This document shows, piece by piece, positions 8,396 through 17,081 of a stretch of 64,000 nt of DNA. A model generated the notes under the pieces. The model saw nothing but the letters and a program-made list of their open reading frames with translations. It ran no database searches and was not told the origin of the DNA. Origin of the DNA: Rhodospirillaceae bacterium (lineage in GTDB: Bacteria; Pseudomonadota; Alphaproteobacteria; Rhodospirillales; Rhodospirillaceae). Position numbers and translations under genes: made by a program. The stretch lies in assembly GCA_020852595.1 (NCBI GenBank), contig JADZAK010000091.1:16976-80975 (forward strand), given 5' to 3'. Position 1 is the stretch's first letter, and each line of letters opens with the position of its first letter.

Positions 8396-9010
8396 CGTCT
8401 AACTTTTCTCTTGATTTCTTTCCGAACGTTACTTCGCCCTTGCGCGCGCACGCCGTCAACGGACTCTCGCGCGCGCATTCATCCTCACATTTTTTATCTT
8501 CGTTAAACGCACGAAGACCCTCTCGCACGGTTGTGCGTATGCGCATGCTTTCATGGCGCGGCGGCCGACTCATTCCGGGCGATTTCCTGCGCGCGCGCCC
8601 GCGCATGCGCGCCGCGCGAACGCGCGGCGTTCACAAAAATAAATGTGCATCAAACCCCAGAATTTTCACGGTTATCTTATTCGTCGCGGCCTTTTCTGCG
8701 CGCGATCCCGCGCCCGTGCGCGGAAAGCAAGTTCGCGGAGAAGCGAAAGCGGACTCTTGCGCCGCGATCGGGTGCGATACGCGGCGTCGTCACGATAGTT
8801 TTTGATTCAAAAATTGCGCGCGATACGCCGCGCGGCGGCCGGCGTGCGCGGGTGAAAACCGGTCCCGACCGGGTGAGCGCGGGTCGTGCGAAAAATCGCG
8901 TTTTCGTCACGCATGAGCGCGAACACCCCAAATTTTTTTTGGGACCGGGGTGCGTCCGCGGACAAAAATTTGTGCGAATCGAACTTTTGGCGTGGGCGAT
9001 TCGACCGTGT
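8396..9010. other. Gene-poor stretch of about 600 bases
   Basis: No convincing gene is visible. Open frames here encode Arg-rich, low-complexity peptides with no initiation signal. The DNA alternates short AT-rich tracts with dense CGCG and GCGC runs (for example 8590-8632 and 8814-8880), unlike coding DNA nearby. It could hold a small RNA or long untranslated region, but I see no clear terminator or promoter that would define one. Confidence 0.5.
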
Positions 9011-10075
9011 TCAGACGATCTCGCCGCGTTCCGACATCACAATGGCGATGGGGCGCGTCTTCGGAAATTGAGACAGGGTGATCATGATCATCACCATCAG
9101 CGGGACCGAGAGAATCATCCCGGTGATGCCCCAGATCGCGCCCCAGACCGACAGCGCGACGATCATCACGATGGGCGAGAGGTTCAACGTCCGTCCGGTG
9201 ATGCGCGGTTCGATAAAGTTTTCCACAAACGCTTGGATCGCCCAAAGGCTGCCGAGAACGAAGGCGGCCATGACGATCGACCCGAATTGGAGAAGCGCCA
9301 ACAGCGTCGGGAACAGCATCGCGATCGGCGAGCCGATATAAGGAATGAAGTTCAGAACGAATACAAGGAGCGCCCAGAAACCCGCGAAATCCACGTTGAA
9401 AAGCGTCAGGACGATATAACTGAGCACGCCGTTCAGAAGGCTGATGCCGGTCTTGATCAGCATGTAGGTCTCGATCTTGGTTCCGATGTGCTTGAGGGTG
9501 GCGCGGATCGTCTGTTCGCGGCCCGGATGGGGGAACAGGAGGCTCAGTTTGCGGTCGAACATGCGCCGCTCGAGCAGCAGGAACGTGACGTAGGCCAGGA
9601 CCTGGAAGGTGTTCGCGGCGATCGACTGGAAAGCGAGCACAAACTGCTCGAGGACGTCCCGGATGTTAATTTCCTCCAGCACCGCCGTCAGGGTGATGGG
9701 GCGGTCCTGGTTGAGGTACTTGGCGGCAAGGTCGGTGACGTTTGCCAGCAACTCCTGGAGCTGCACCTGATAGCGGGGGGCGCCCTCCACGACCTGGCTG
9801 ATGTTATTGGCAACCAACTGCACGATCAGGCCGACCACCAGCACGACCGCGAGCACCGCGCCCGACAGGCCAAGCCATGATGGTGGGCGCCATTTGCCGA
9901 TCCGCAACCGTTCGATCCGGTGGCCGAGCGCCGTGATCAGGTACGACACCAGGATTGCAAGGACGAGCGGGAGCAGAATCTGCTCACCGACCACGAGAAG
10001 GTAAACGGTCAGGGTGATCAGCCCCAAGGTCGCGACCGCGCTATAGAGGGGATTGTTCGTTACGTTCGCCGTCAT
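9011..10075 (-). CDS. AI-2E family transporter (PerM/YdiK-like membrane protein)
   Basis: 354 residues with the family topology: two hydrophobic segments at the N-terminus, a further one, a long extracytoplasmic segment of about 130 residues, then clustered helices at the C-terminus. FVLNFIPYIGSPIAM and the region VENFIEPRITGRTLNLSPI (family core P-x-x-x-G-x-x-x-x-L-x-P) are diagnostic. Members export autoinducer-2 or act as Na+/H+ antiporters; which applies here cannot be told. It starts 6 bases after the stop of the porin-like gene, so it is probably the last gene of the 14.5-9 kb leftward operon. Confidence 0.88.
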   Translation of the reverse strand: MTANVTNNPLYSAVATLGLITLTVYLLVVGEQILLPLVLAILVSYLITALGHRIERLRIGKWRPPSWLGLSGAVLAVVLVVGLIVQLVANNISQVVEGAPRYQVQLQELLANVTDLAAKYLNQDRPITLTAVLEEINIRDVLEQFVLAFQSIAANTFQVLAYVTFLLLERRMFDRKLSLLFPHPGREQTIRATLKHIGTKIETYMLIKTGISLLNGVLSYIVLTLFNVDFAGFWALLVFVLNFIPYIGSPIAMLFPTLLALLQFGSIVMAAFVLGSLWAIQAFVENFIEPRITGRTLNLSPIVMIVALSVWGAIWGITGMILSVPLMVMIMITLSQFPKTRPIAIVMSERGEIV

Positions 10076-10081
10076 GATTGG

Positions 10082-11362
10082 TCAGCCGCCTGTGCCAAAG
10101 AAGAAGCGATAGCTGGCCTGTAGCACGGTTTCGTGCGCCTTGGCAGGAAAGCCGAGGTAGACCCGTTCCGGCCGCTGGCTATCAACATGCAGGACTTCGA
10201 GGGTCACACGCTGGCGCGCGGTCGGCCTGAAGACGTAGGCGGCCGTGACGCCGGTGCCGTGCTCGTTGTTGTTATCCGGGAAAGTATCGCCGTCGTCGGC
10301 GCCGAACCGCTCGAGGCGCAGGCTCAGGCGGTGCCGGCCCCAATCCTTGCTGACCAGAGCGTAAGCCGACCAGAAGTCGGTGTAGACGAGGCCCATGCGC
10401 GGCGCGGGGAGCGAAATGACGGTGGTCGTGCCGGTCATATATTGCGCGATGAAGGTGAAGTTCAGCCTCTCCGGCGAGGTGTAACCGACGCTCCAGAACC
10501 GCGTCCACCAGGCCCACTGTCCGTATTCGATATCCCGGTCGTCGGCACGGTTGTCGTAGCGCAGCGCCTGGAGCCGGCCATAGCCGTCATGGGTCAGATG
10601 GGCGGCGGCGTAGTAGCCGAACCTTTCGTCGATCTCGTGGTAGGGCTCCTCGCTCATGGCCTGTTTGTCGAGGTTCGCGCCCGGACGGATGATGCGCACC
10701 GGCGGCAACGGCACCCGGTCGAAGATGCCGACCTCGCGGTCGCTGAGGGCCCAGCCGCGCCAGGCCAGCAGCGTTCCCGCCGGGTCGTTGAATTTGAACA
10801 GCGCGCCGGTGACGCCGATCTCCACCGCTTCATCCGGCCGCCATGAGAGGGCGCCTTCGCCGCCGATGGTGCGCAGTTCCTCGCCCACCCAGGTGTTGAT
10901 GGCCGACGACGTGATCGTGTAGGGGCTGGTCCAGGCTAGGCCGTCGTTTTCCATCGAGATCGGCGGAAAGAAGATGCCGGCGCGCGCTTTGAAGGAAAAT
11001 CGGGACGCCGGCGGCGTCTTGTAGGCGATATAGGCTTCCTGGAGGTCCATGGCGGGCCGCTGCTGGCTGCTCGCCGACAGTTGGATGAAACCCGACCAGT
11101 CGAAACCAAAACGAGGCTGGATGACGAGGGCGCCTTCGGGCCGCGCGAGCACACCGGCTCCGCCGTCGGAACCCCACCGCACCTTGCCGAGGCCGCCGTC
11201 CTCCCAGCTCTTGGTCTGCGAGGTGAGGGCGAGCCGCGCGTCGAGAAGCCCCTTTACGTCCAGGTCGAACCACGGCGGCAGGGCGGAATCGTCCGCGGCC
11301 TGCGCGCGGCCGGCCGCGAGCAGGCCCGTGATCAGCAGGGAAACGACGCCGCGTCGTTGCAT
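10082..11362 (-). CDS. Putative outer-membrane beta-barrel (porin-like) protein
   Basis: 426 residues with a clean Sec signal peptide (to AQAADD, residue ~25). The mature part has alternating hydrophobic and aromatic strands typical of a beta-barrel, beginning with FDLDVKGLLDARLAL and ending in VLQASYRFFF. No named porin family is recognised. It lies downstream of the EAL sensor and the cupredoxin gene on the same strand, an arrangement that suggests a shared envelope function, perhaps metal- or redox-related. Alternative: a phosphate-selective-like or surface-exposed barrel of unknown substrate. Confidence 0.7.
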   Translation of the reverse strand: MQRRGVVSLLITGLLAAGRAQAADDSALPPWFDLDVKGLLDARLALTSQTKSWEDGGLGKVRWGSDGGAGVLARPEGALVIQPRFGFDWSGFIQLSASSQQRPAMDLQEAYIAYKTPPASRFSFKARAGIFFPPISMENDGLAWTSPYTITSSAINTWVGEELRTIGGEGALSWRPDEAVEIGVTGALFKFNDPAGTLLAWRGWALSDREVGIFDRVPLPPVRIIRPGANLDKQAMSEEPYHEIDERFGYYAAAHLTHDGYGRLQALRYDNRADDRDIEYGQWAWWTRFWSVGYTSPERLNFTFIAQYMTGTTTVISLPAPRMGLVYTDFWSAYALVSKDWGRHRLSLRLERFGADDGDTFPDNNNEHGTGVTAAYVFRPTARQRVTLEVLHVDSQRPERVYLGFPAKAHETVLQASYRFFFGTGG

Positions 11363-11412
11363 GGTCCCTTAACACCCCATCGGCCCGGGCCGAGCGGCCG
11401 GGCGCTCTCCCC

Positions 11413-13845
11413 TTATTCTCCGGACGCCATGGCCGCGTCTTGCGGTTCCCCACGGCCGCGCGCCCAACGCGACGTCGTGACGAACTTCGCGAACGCGTCG
11501 GCCGGTATCGGTCTGCTTACGAAGTAGCCCTGGGCCGTCTCGCAGCCGTAGGCCTTCAGGATTTCGAGCGACGGCGCGTCTTCCACGCCTTCGGCGGTGA
11601 CCTTGAGGCCCAGGTTGTGGCCGAGGTCGATGGTGGACCGGACGAGGATTTCGTCGCCGCGGCTGCTCGCGAGCTTCAGCACAAAGGATTTATCGATCTT
11701 GATCTCGTGCACCGGCAGGCTGCGCAGGTAGGCCATCGACGAATAGCCCGTTCCGTAGTCATCGATCGACAACGTGAGGCCCATCTCGTTCAGGTGCTTC
11801 ATCACATCGAGCGCGTGCAAGGGGTCCTGCATCACCGCGCTTTCCGTGATTTCCAGGATCAGGTTCCGGGCCGGCACATCGTGCGCGGCCATCAGGCGCG
11901 CAATGTCCGACGGCAGGTTGCGGTTACCAAGATCCTTGGCCGACAGGTTGATCGCCACTTTGACGTCGATCCCCGCGTCCAGCCATTCGCGCAGCTGCTT
12001 GACCGCCGCCTCCAGCACCCAGGCCGTCAGCTTCTGGATGTTTCCGGTTTTCTCGGCCAGCGGGATGAAGGAATCCGGCGCCATGAAGCCGCGCTTCGGA
12101 TGGATCCAGCGGATGAGCGCCTCCGCGGCGTTCACGGTGTCGGACGACAGGTCGACCTTGGGCTGGAAATAGAGCTGGAACTGCCCTTCATCGAGACCCG
12201 CGCGCAACTCGCTCATCATCGACAGGCGCTCGGGTTTGTGCGGGTCGAGTTCCGAATCGTAGGCGGAGTAGGGCCGGCCCAGGCGCTTGGCTTCAAAGAT
12301 CGCCGTATCCGCATGCTGCATCAGCGTGCGCGCCGACGTGCCGTGCTCGGGGTACCGCGCCTCGCCGAGAGTGGCGGTCACGTCGATGTTGAACCCCGCC
12401 ACACTGATGGCGTTGTCGAACAGCGCCAGGACCCGATGCGCCGTCTGCGACACGCTGGCGCTGTTGTCGCTGTCGAGGACCATCGCGAACATGTTGTTCG
12501 CATGCCGCGCGACGGCATTCGGTTCAGGGATAATCTGTTTCAGCGACTTGCCGACCTTGCGGATCAGCTGTTCGCCTGTGTCGTGGCCGAGGGTGCTGTT
12601 GATTTCCGAGAAGCGGCCCAATTGCAGCAGGAAGACACTGAAGTCGCTGTGCGCGTTGTGACGCGCGATGATCAGATCGGACACATGCCCTTCGAACGAG
12701 ACGCGGTTGGGCAGTCCGGAATGAGCGTCGTGGCGGGCCTGATAGGCGATACGCGCCTCGCGCTCGGCGATGCCTTCCATCATCTGATTGAACGTCTCGG
12801 ACAGCCGCCCGATTTCATCGCGCTGGGCGACGTTGACCTTCTCGTCGTAGCGGCCCGCCTGGATACGCCGGGCGGCGACATCGAGGGTGCGGATCGGCTT
12901 TGCGATGGAGCGGGCGATGAACACCGCGCCTCCCAGGGAAAGGATAAGCGCCGCGCCCGCGACGCCCAGAAGCAAGACGAACAACGGCTGGTAGGGTTTC
13001 AGGGCAACGTCCAGCGAGTACTGCAGGATCGCCTCTACGCCCGCGGCCCCGCGCGGGGCCGGCAAATTGGCGACCAGCGTCACATAGTCGCTGCCGCCGA
13101 GGGTGACCGAGGCGGGTTCGCCCTGGAAGCGGCTTTCCTGGGAGATCGCGGCGATAAGCTCGTCCTTCAGCGCCGGGGCGAGAGTCGAGGCCGCGCCCTG
13201 CCACTGACCGGTGGTGTTCTTGAAGGCGAAGGTGATCTCGATCGGGATCGTGGTGGTGCGCTGGAGTTCGGTCGCGAACGGGTCGCCGATCTCGAGGCCC
13301 ACGACGATCCAGGCGATGGGCACCGGCGCTTTGATGGGCACGACCACGAGGCGATAGAGATGATTGTCGAGCACGGCCGTCGCCGCCGCGCGTTCTTCGT
13401 TCTCGGCGGTCTCGATCATGTCCTTGAACGGGAAGACGCCGTCGATCGATCCGATGGTCACGATATCGCCGGTTTCGGCGGCGTCGACCGCCGAGCCCGT
13501 GTCGGCGAGGATCTTGCCGTCGAGCGCGAGAAGGAAAAAGCGGTCGGCGTGGAACCGGTGGCCGAGGTTATGCAGCGCCGACAGGATCGTCGGGCGGTCA
13601 TCGGTGGAAAAGGCCTGCCGGAAGCCGTAGTCGGACGCGAGAATGGTCGCGCCCTCGGCGAGCGTATCCGCGGTGGCCGCGACGCGCTGATTGAAAATGT
13701 CGTTGGTATCGATGAGCTGTTGGCGCGCCTGGTCGAAAATGTTGTCGCGGATCGCGTTCTGCACCAGGAAGAAGGTGAACGCTTCGACCAACGCGAACAA
13801 AATCCACGAGAAAAAGACGAGGCGTGTTTGGAAGCTGCGAAACAC
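11413..13845 (-). CDS. Membrane sensor with HAMP, degenerate GGDEF and intact EAL domain (c-di-GMP phosphodiesterase)
   Basis: 810 residues. A helix at residues ~8-32, a periplasmic sensor region to ~290, a second helix (LLLGVAGAALILSLGGAVF) and a HAMP linker precede GGDEF and EAL domains. The GGDEF signature is replaced by RHANNMF, so cyclase activity is unlikely. The EAL domain keeps EALIRW, INLSAKDL, LEITESAVM, IDDYGTGYSSMAYL, IKIDKSFV and TAEGVED, the metal- and substrate-binding set, so it should hydrolyse c-di-GMP. It sits between the cupredoxin gene (16 bases upstream) and the porin-like gene, suggesting that a periplasmic signal linked to those proteins is read here. Confidence 0.9.
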   Translation of the reverse strand: MFRSFQTRLVFFSWILFALVEAFTFFLVQNAIRDNIFDQARQQLIDTNDIFNQRVAATADTLAEGATILASDYGFRQAFSTDDRPTILSALHNLGHRFHADRFFLLALDGKILADTGSAVDAAETGDIVTIGSIDGVFPFKDMIETAENEERAAATAVLDNHLYRLVVVPIKAPVPIAWIVVGLEIGDPFATELQRTTTIPIEITFAFKNTTGQWQGAASTLAPALKDELIAAISQESRFQGEPASVTLGGSDYVTLVANLPAPRGAAGVEAILQYSLDVALKPYQPLFVLLLGVAGAALILSLGGAVFIARSIAKPIRTLDVAARRIQAGRYDEKVNVAQRDEIGRLSETFNQMMEGIAEREARIAYQARHDAHSGLPNRVSFEGHVSDLIIARHNAHSDFSVFLLQLGRFSEINSTLGHDTGEQLIRKVGKSLKQIIPEPNAVARHANNMFAMVLDSDNSASVSQTAHRVLALFDNAISVAGFNIDVTATLGEARYPEHGTSARTLMQHADTAIFEAKRLGRPYSAYDSELDPHKPERLSMMSELRAGLDEGQFQLYFQPKVDLSSDTVNAAEALIRWIHPKRGFMAPDSFIPLAEKTGNIQKLTAWVLEAAVKQLREWLDAGIDVKVAINLSAKDLGNRNLPSDIARLMAAHDVPARNLILEITESAVMQDPLHALDVMKHLNEMGLTLSIDDYGTGYSSMAYLRSLPVHEIKIDKSFVLKLASSRGDEILVRSTIDLGHNLGLKVTAEGVEDAPSLEILKAYGCETAQGYFVSRPIPADAFAKFVTTSRWARGRGEPQDAAMASGE

Positions 13846-13861
13846 GGTGCTTCCCCCGCGC

Positions 13862-14545
13862 TCAGTAAGCTTTTTCGTCGAACGCGCCGGGTTTGCGCTG
13901 TCCGCGGGCGTTCTTCAAACGCAGCTCGAGCTTGACGTCGATGTTGCCGTCGGCGCCGACCGCGATGTCCTGGGTCGGACTCGCCCCGCGCTGGTTGGGA
14001 TGCCAGGCTGAAACGGTATAGGCGCCGGCGGGCAGGCCTTTGAGCTGCGCGGTGCCGTCGTGACCGGTCGTGCCGAAGTAAGGGCCCGGTGTCACGTAGA
14101 CGTAGGCGAGCATGTTGTCGTGGATGTTGCAGCCGACCGGCACGGCGCCCGGCTTGTCGAACACGACGCTGCCGATCTCGCCGCTGCCGTAAAGTTTGAG
14201 CTCGAATGTTTTCGCGGTGGAGAAGGAATAGACCTGGTGCCGGAAAGAGTCGTGATTGGGAAAGTCGACCGTCGTTCCCGCCTGCACGGCGAGCACGAAG
14301 GGGATGAATTGCTTTCCTTCCTGGATCATCACGGCCTTTGTCCCGGGTTTGGCCGGAACGACCGCGCCGCTTGCCGCCGGGACGGCGGTGATGACGGCAT
14401 CACCGATGGCTTCGCCGCCGGGAGTCACGACGCGGCCCGAGACGCCGCCCGCACAGGCAGGCGTGCAGGCGCCGATCACAGCTAACAGCGTGATAATCCA
14501 CCGGAATGCCGGTCGCGATGCTTCCACCGCTATGCTCTCCTTCAT
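13862..14545 (-). CDS. Periplasmic cupredoxin-like protein (methylamine utilization protein type)
   Basis: 227 residues with a signal peptide (to about ACAGG). A plastocyanin-like fold is indicated by FPNHDSFRHQVYSF, with ligand His, and by VGCNIHDNMLAYVYV, with Cys, His and Met in type-1 copper spacing. The second half (GTAQLKGLPAGAYTVSAWHP) resembles a carboxypeptidase-regulatory-like beta-sandwich. Proteins so annotated are usually not tied to methylamine metabolism, and no mau genes are present. First gene of the unit leading to the EAL sensor and porin-like gene; copper binding is predicted, not shown. Confidence 0.82.
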   Translation of the reverse strand: MKESIAVEASRPAFRWIITLLAVIGACTPACAGGVSGRVVTPGGEAIGDAVITAVPAASGAVVPAKPGTKAVMIQEGKQFIPFVLAVQAGTTVDFPNHDSFRHQVYSFSTAKTFELKLYGSGEIGSVVFDKPGAVPVGCNIHDNMLAYVYVTPGPYFGTTGHDGTAQLKGLPAGAYTVSAWHPNQRGASPTQDIAVGADGNIDVKLELRLKNARGQRKPGAFDEKAY

Positions 14546-14576
14546 TGGGGGGCATTATCGCTGGGGTTAAAAACGA

Positions 14577-14609
14577 AAACCAGCGCAGACCCGGGGTCTG
14601 CGCTGGTTT
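14577..14609 (-). terminator. Strong intrinsic terminator after sapC
   Basis: Perfect 15-bp stem AAACCAGCGCAGACC / GGTCTGCGCTGGTTT with a 3-base loop, 50 bases past the sapC stop. On the minus strand it is followed by the T-rich run TCGTTTTTAA. A weaker hairpin built on CCCC/GGGG lies at 14624-14644. Confidence 0.88.
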
Positions 14610-14658
14610 CTAAAGCTAGAAATCTAATCCCCGCTAGGGGTTAGCGTACCCGACGCCA

Positions 14659-15444
14659 CTAGGCCTGGGGCGGAGTGACGATCGAGGGCGGGATCCAGCC
14701 GCGCGTGTTGCGCATCATCAGCATTTCCCAGTTATTCATGGACTGCAGATGGAAGTACACGGCGTGCATGTAGCCCTTCTTCCACCACTCGACGATGGTG
14801 GCTTCCGGCAGCTGACGGAACTTCTCTTCGCTGACGCGCTTGAAGGTCGCGATGGATTCAACCTTGCCGGGCTCGACTTCCGCCTGGAGGGTCGACTCTT
14901 CGATGAGATCGGCGGCCTTCAGGGCGGCGGACAGGTCGCGCGTATACATATGAGCGTTGTGGAACTGCTCGCCGAGTTCCACGGCCTGCTTGATCACCGG
15001 CGTGTCCTTGCCGTCTTCGAACAAAACGCGGGCGTCGGTCTTGCTGGAGCGGCCGGCGCGGTCGATGCCAAGGCGCAGCATTTCATCGCCCTGCTGGCCG
15101 AGCAGGATGAACGGATAGCGGCGGATGTAGGCGGGCACGTAAGCGCCGCGTTCCCAGTGACCGTCGCGATCGACGAACAGGTTGGTGTTGGGCTGGAAGC
15201 CCAGAACAGCCGTCGGAACCACGTCGCCCAGGAAGATGATCGGGAAATGACGGGCGGCCATCATGAATTCCGGCGCCGTCAGCGGCACGGTGTTGGCGCG
15301 CGCGGCGAACGTGAAGTCGTGTTCCGGACGGATTTTCCAATCCGGCTGCAGCGAGGCCGCGACCGGCATCGGCTCGGTGTAGAAGAGCGGCACGGCGCCC
15401 GGCGGCGGCGCTGCGGCGGTATTGTCTTGAGCGTTCTCGGACAC
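14659..15444 (-). CDS. SapC family protein
   Basis: 261 residues. The N-terminal PLFYTEPMPVAASLQPDWKI, then FAARANTVPLTAPEFMMAARHFPIIF and YIRRYPFILL, are characteristic of the SapC family, named after a Campylobacter S-layer-associated protein. No signal peptide is visible. Molecular function in alphaproteobacteria is not established. It is monocistronic by position, with a strong terminator 50 bases downstream and a 117-base gap upstream. Confidence 0.85.
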   Translation of the reverse strand: MSENAQDNTAAAPPPGAVPLFYTEPMPVAASLQPDWKIRPEHDFTFAARANTVPLTAPEFMMAARHFPIIFLGDVVPTAVLGFQPNTNLFVDRDGHWERGAYVPAYIRRYPFILLGQQGDEMLRLGIDRAGRSSKTDARVLFEDGKDTPVIKQAVELGEQFHNAHMYTRDLSAALKAADLIEESTLQAEVEPGKVESIATFKRVSEEKFRQLPEATIVEWWKKGYMHAVYFHLQSMNNWEMLMMRNTRGWIPPSIVTPPQA

Positions 15445-15561
15445 GACGAACTATCCCCCAGAGAGACTTATGAAATTGTGTGGGCCAGATGACTGGCGGG
15501 TGGCGAGGATAGAGCCCGGTCCTCCAAACGCAAGGCCTGTTTTCTCTGCTATTTCAGCCGT

Positions 15562-16200
15562 TTACGGCTTCGGCTGGGCCGAAATACGGCGCATGTGCGC
15601 GAAGTAGTGCCACAGGAAGATGGCCACGCTCGACCGATAGGGCCGCCAGGGCGCGCCGAGAGTTTCGCAGACATCTGGCGCCGGACGGCCCTCGAGGCCA
15701 TGGAGCATGCGGACGGCGTGCTGGATTGCGAGGTCGCCGACCGGCCAAATGTCGGGGCGGCCCATGCCGAACAGAAGATAAATGTCGGCAGTCCAGTCGC
15801 CGATGCCTTTGAACGCGGTCAACGTCGCGCGCACCTCTTCGTCGGGCGCGCGGGCGAGGGCGCGGAAATTCAGCTTTCCTCCGGCCGCCGCCTCCGCGAG
15901 GCCGAGCGCATAGCGGGTTTTCGGCCCGCTCATGCCGCCCGCGCGCAGGCCTTCTTCCCCGAGCGCGAGGACGCTCCGCGGCGTCACGCGCCCGCCCGCA
16001 GCCTTCTTCAGCTTCGCCCAAATCGCGGCGCCGGCGGCGGTGGAGACCTGTTGATCGACGATGATGTGGATGAGCGTTGCGAAGCCCGGTTCCATGCCGC
16101 GCGCCTGGGGAAGTCCCGCGAGTTTGATGGCGCCGGACAAACGTTTGTCCCGGCGGCGCAGGATGCCGAGATGGCGATGAAGTTCATCCTGGGGCAGCAT
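15562..16200 (-). CDS. DNA-3-methyladenine glycosylase II-like protein (HhH-GPD)
   Basis: 212 residues from the ATG at 16200 (MLPQDELHRHLG), chosen because it avoids overlap with yaaA; an ATG at 16230 would overlap that gene by 28 bases. The helix-hairpin-helix FKGIGDWTADIYLLFG followed by the catalytic Asp in WPVGDLAIQ define the HhH-GPD fold of AlkA-type enzymes, which excise alkylated bases. The AlkA N-terminal domain is absent, as in many short bacterial and yeast MAG-like forms. It follows yaaA by 2 bases, so the two form a DNA-damage/oxidative-stress pair. Confidence 0.88.
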   Translation of the reverse strand: MLPQDELHRHLGILRRRDKRLSGAIKLAGLPQARGMEPGFATLIHIIVDQQVSTAAGAAIWAKLKKAAGGRVTPRSVLALGEEGLRAGGMSGPKTRYALGLAEAAAGGKLNFRALARAPDEEVRATLTAFKGIGDWTADIYLLFGMGRPDIWPVGDLAIQHAVRMLHGLEGRPAPDVCETLGAPWRPYRSSVAIFLWHYFAHMRRISAQPKP

Positions 16201-16202
16201 CG

Positions 16203-16973
16203 CTACTTCGCTTTCCGGCTGAAGACCCACTGCGCGCCTTGCGAGGCCTTGGCGTCGAAGGCGTAGCCGGCCGTGTCGAAGCGCTTGAGGTCCTCGGGCT
16301 TTGCCAAGCGATGCTGCACGATGTAGCGCGCCATGAGGCCACGCGCTTTCTTGGCCATGAAGCTTACGATCTGCGCCTTCCCGTTTTTTATCTCTTTGAA
16401 AACGGGTTGGACGATGGGCGCGGCAAGCGCGCTTTCATCCACCGCCGACCAGTATTCGTCCGAAGCGAGATTGACGAAGGTGGGATCCTTCATCGGCGCT
16501 GTCAGGCGATTGAGGTACGCCGCGACGCTTTCATTCCAGAAGGCGTACAGGTCCGCGCCGCGCTCGTTTTTCAGGCGTGTTCCCATCTCGAGGCGATAGG
16601 GCTGGATCGCATCGAGCGGGCGCAGCACGCCGTAGAGCCCCGACAAAATCGCCACATGGTCTTGTGCGAATGCGATGTCGGCCGCGCTTAAGGTCTTGGC
16701 GTCGAAGCCCATATACACGTCGCCGGCGAACGCGAAGATCGCGGGCTTGGTCCCGGCCTTGTTCTTCGCGTCGAAGCTTTGAAAGCGTTCGAAATTCAGC
16801 TCGGCCAATTTAGGACTGATATCCATGAGCCGGCGAAGATCGGCCCGCGTGAGCGCCTTGCCGCGCGCGGCAAGGATCGCGGTGTCCTTGAGCAGGCCCG
16901 GCTGGGTCGGTTTGGCGAAGTCCGGCGGCGGCGCGAAGTCCAGCCGTTTGGCCGGCGAAAGAAGGGCAAGCAA
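16203..16973 (-). CDS. yaaA: Peroxide stress protein YaaA
   Basis: 256 residues, typical length. MLALLSPAKRLDF is the family start, and PAIFAFAGDVYMGFDAKTL, ILSGLYGVLRPLDAIQPYRLEMGTRL and VNLASDEYW are diagnostic blocks (family DUF328/UPF0246). E. coli YaaA limits intracellular free iron and DNA damage during hydrogen peroxide stress and binds DNA. The downstream gene, 2 bases away, is a base-excision glycosylase, which fits a shared damage role. Confidence 0.93.
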   Translation of the reverse strand: MLALLSPAKRLDFAPPPDFAKPTQPGLLKDTAILAARGKALTRADLRRLMDISPKLAELNFERFQSFDAKNKAGTKPAIFAFAGDVYMGFDAKTLSAADIAFAQDHVAILSGLYGVLRPLDAIQPYRLEMGTRLKNERGADLYAFWNESVAAYLNRLTAPMKDPTFVNLASDEYWSAVDESALAAPIVQPVFKEIKNGKAQIVSFMAKKARGLMARYIVQHRLAKPEDLKRFDTAGYAFDAKASQGAQWVFSRKAK

Positions 16974-17081
16974 CAGGGTATGTCGGTTTCAAGTGGGGGC
17001 GGCGTCCGTTTTAACAGGCGCCGGCGCCGCTTGCGATGCTTCTTTGTCCGCTCTTGTCGATGCCTTCAGGTCCGAAATCGG

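Noticed and set aside
8531..9010. Plus-strand frame running from the gene desert into the AI-2E gene
   Set aside because: The part inside the transporter is antisense, and the first part is Arg-rich low-complexity sequence with no ribosome site.
11440..13935. Very long open frame on the plus strand opposite the EAL sensor gene
   Set aside because: Arg/Glu/Gly-rich translation without domains; a codon-position shadow of a high-GC gene. The same holds for long antisense frames opposite sufBCD, parE, serA, the M61 peptidase, the AsmA-like gene and nrdJ.
13862..14545. Methylamine dehydrogenase pathway
   Set aside because: The usual database name of this family suggests it, but no mau or other methylamine genes are in the window.
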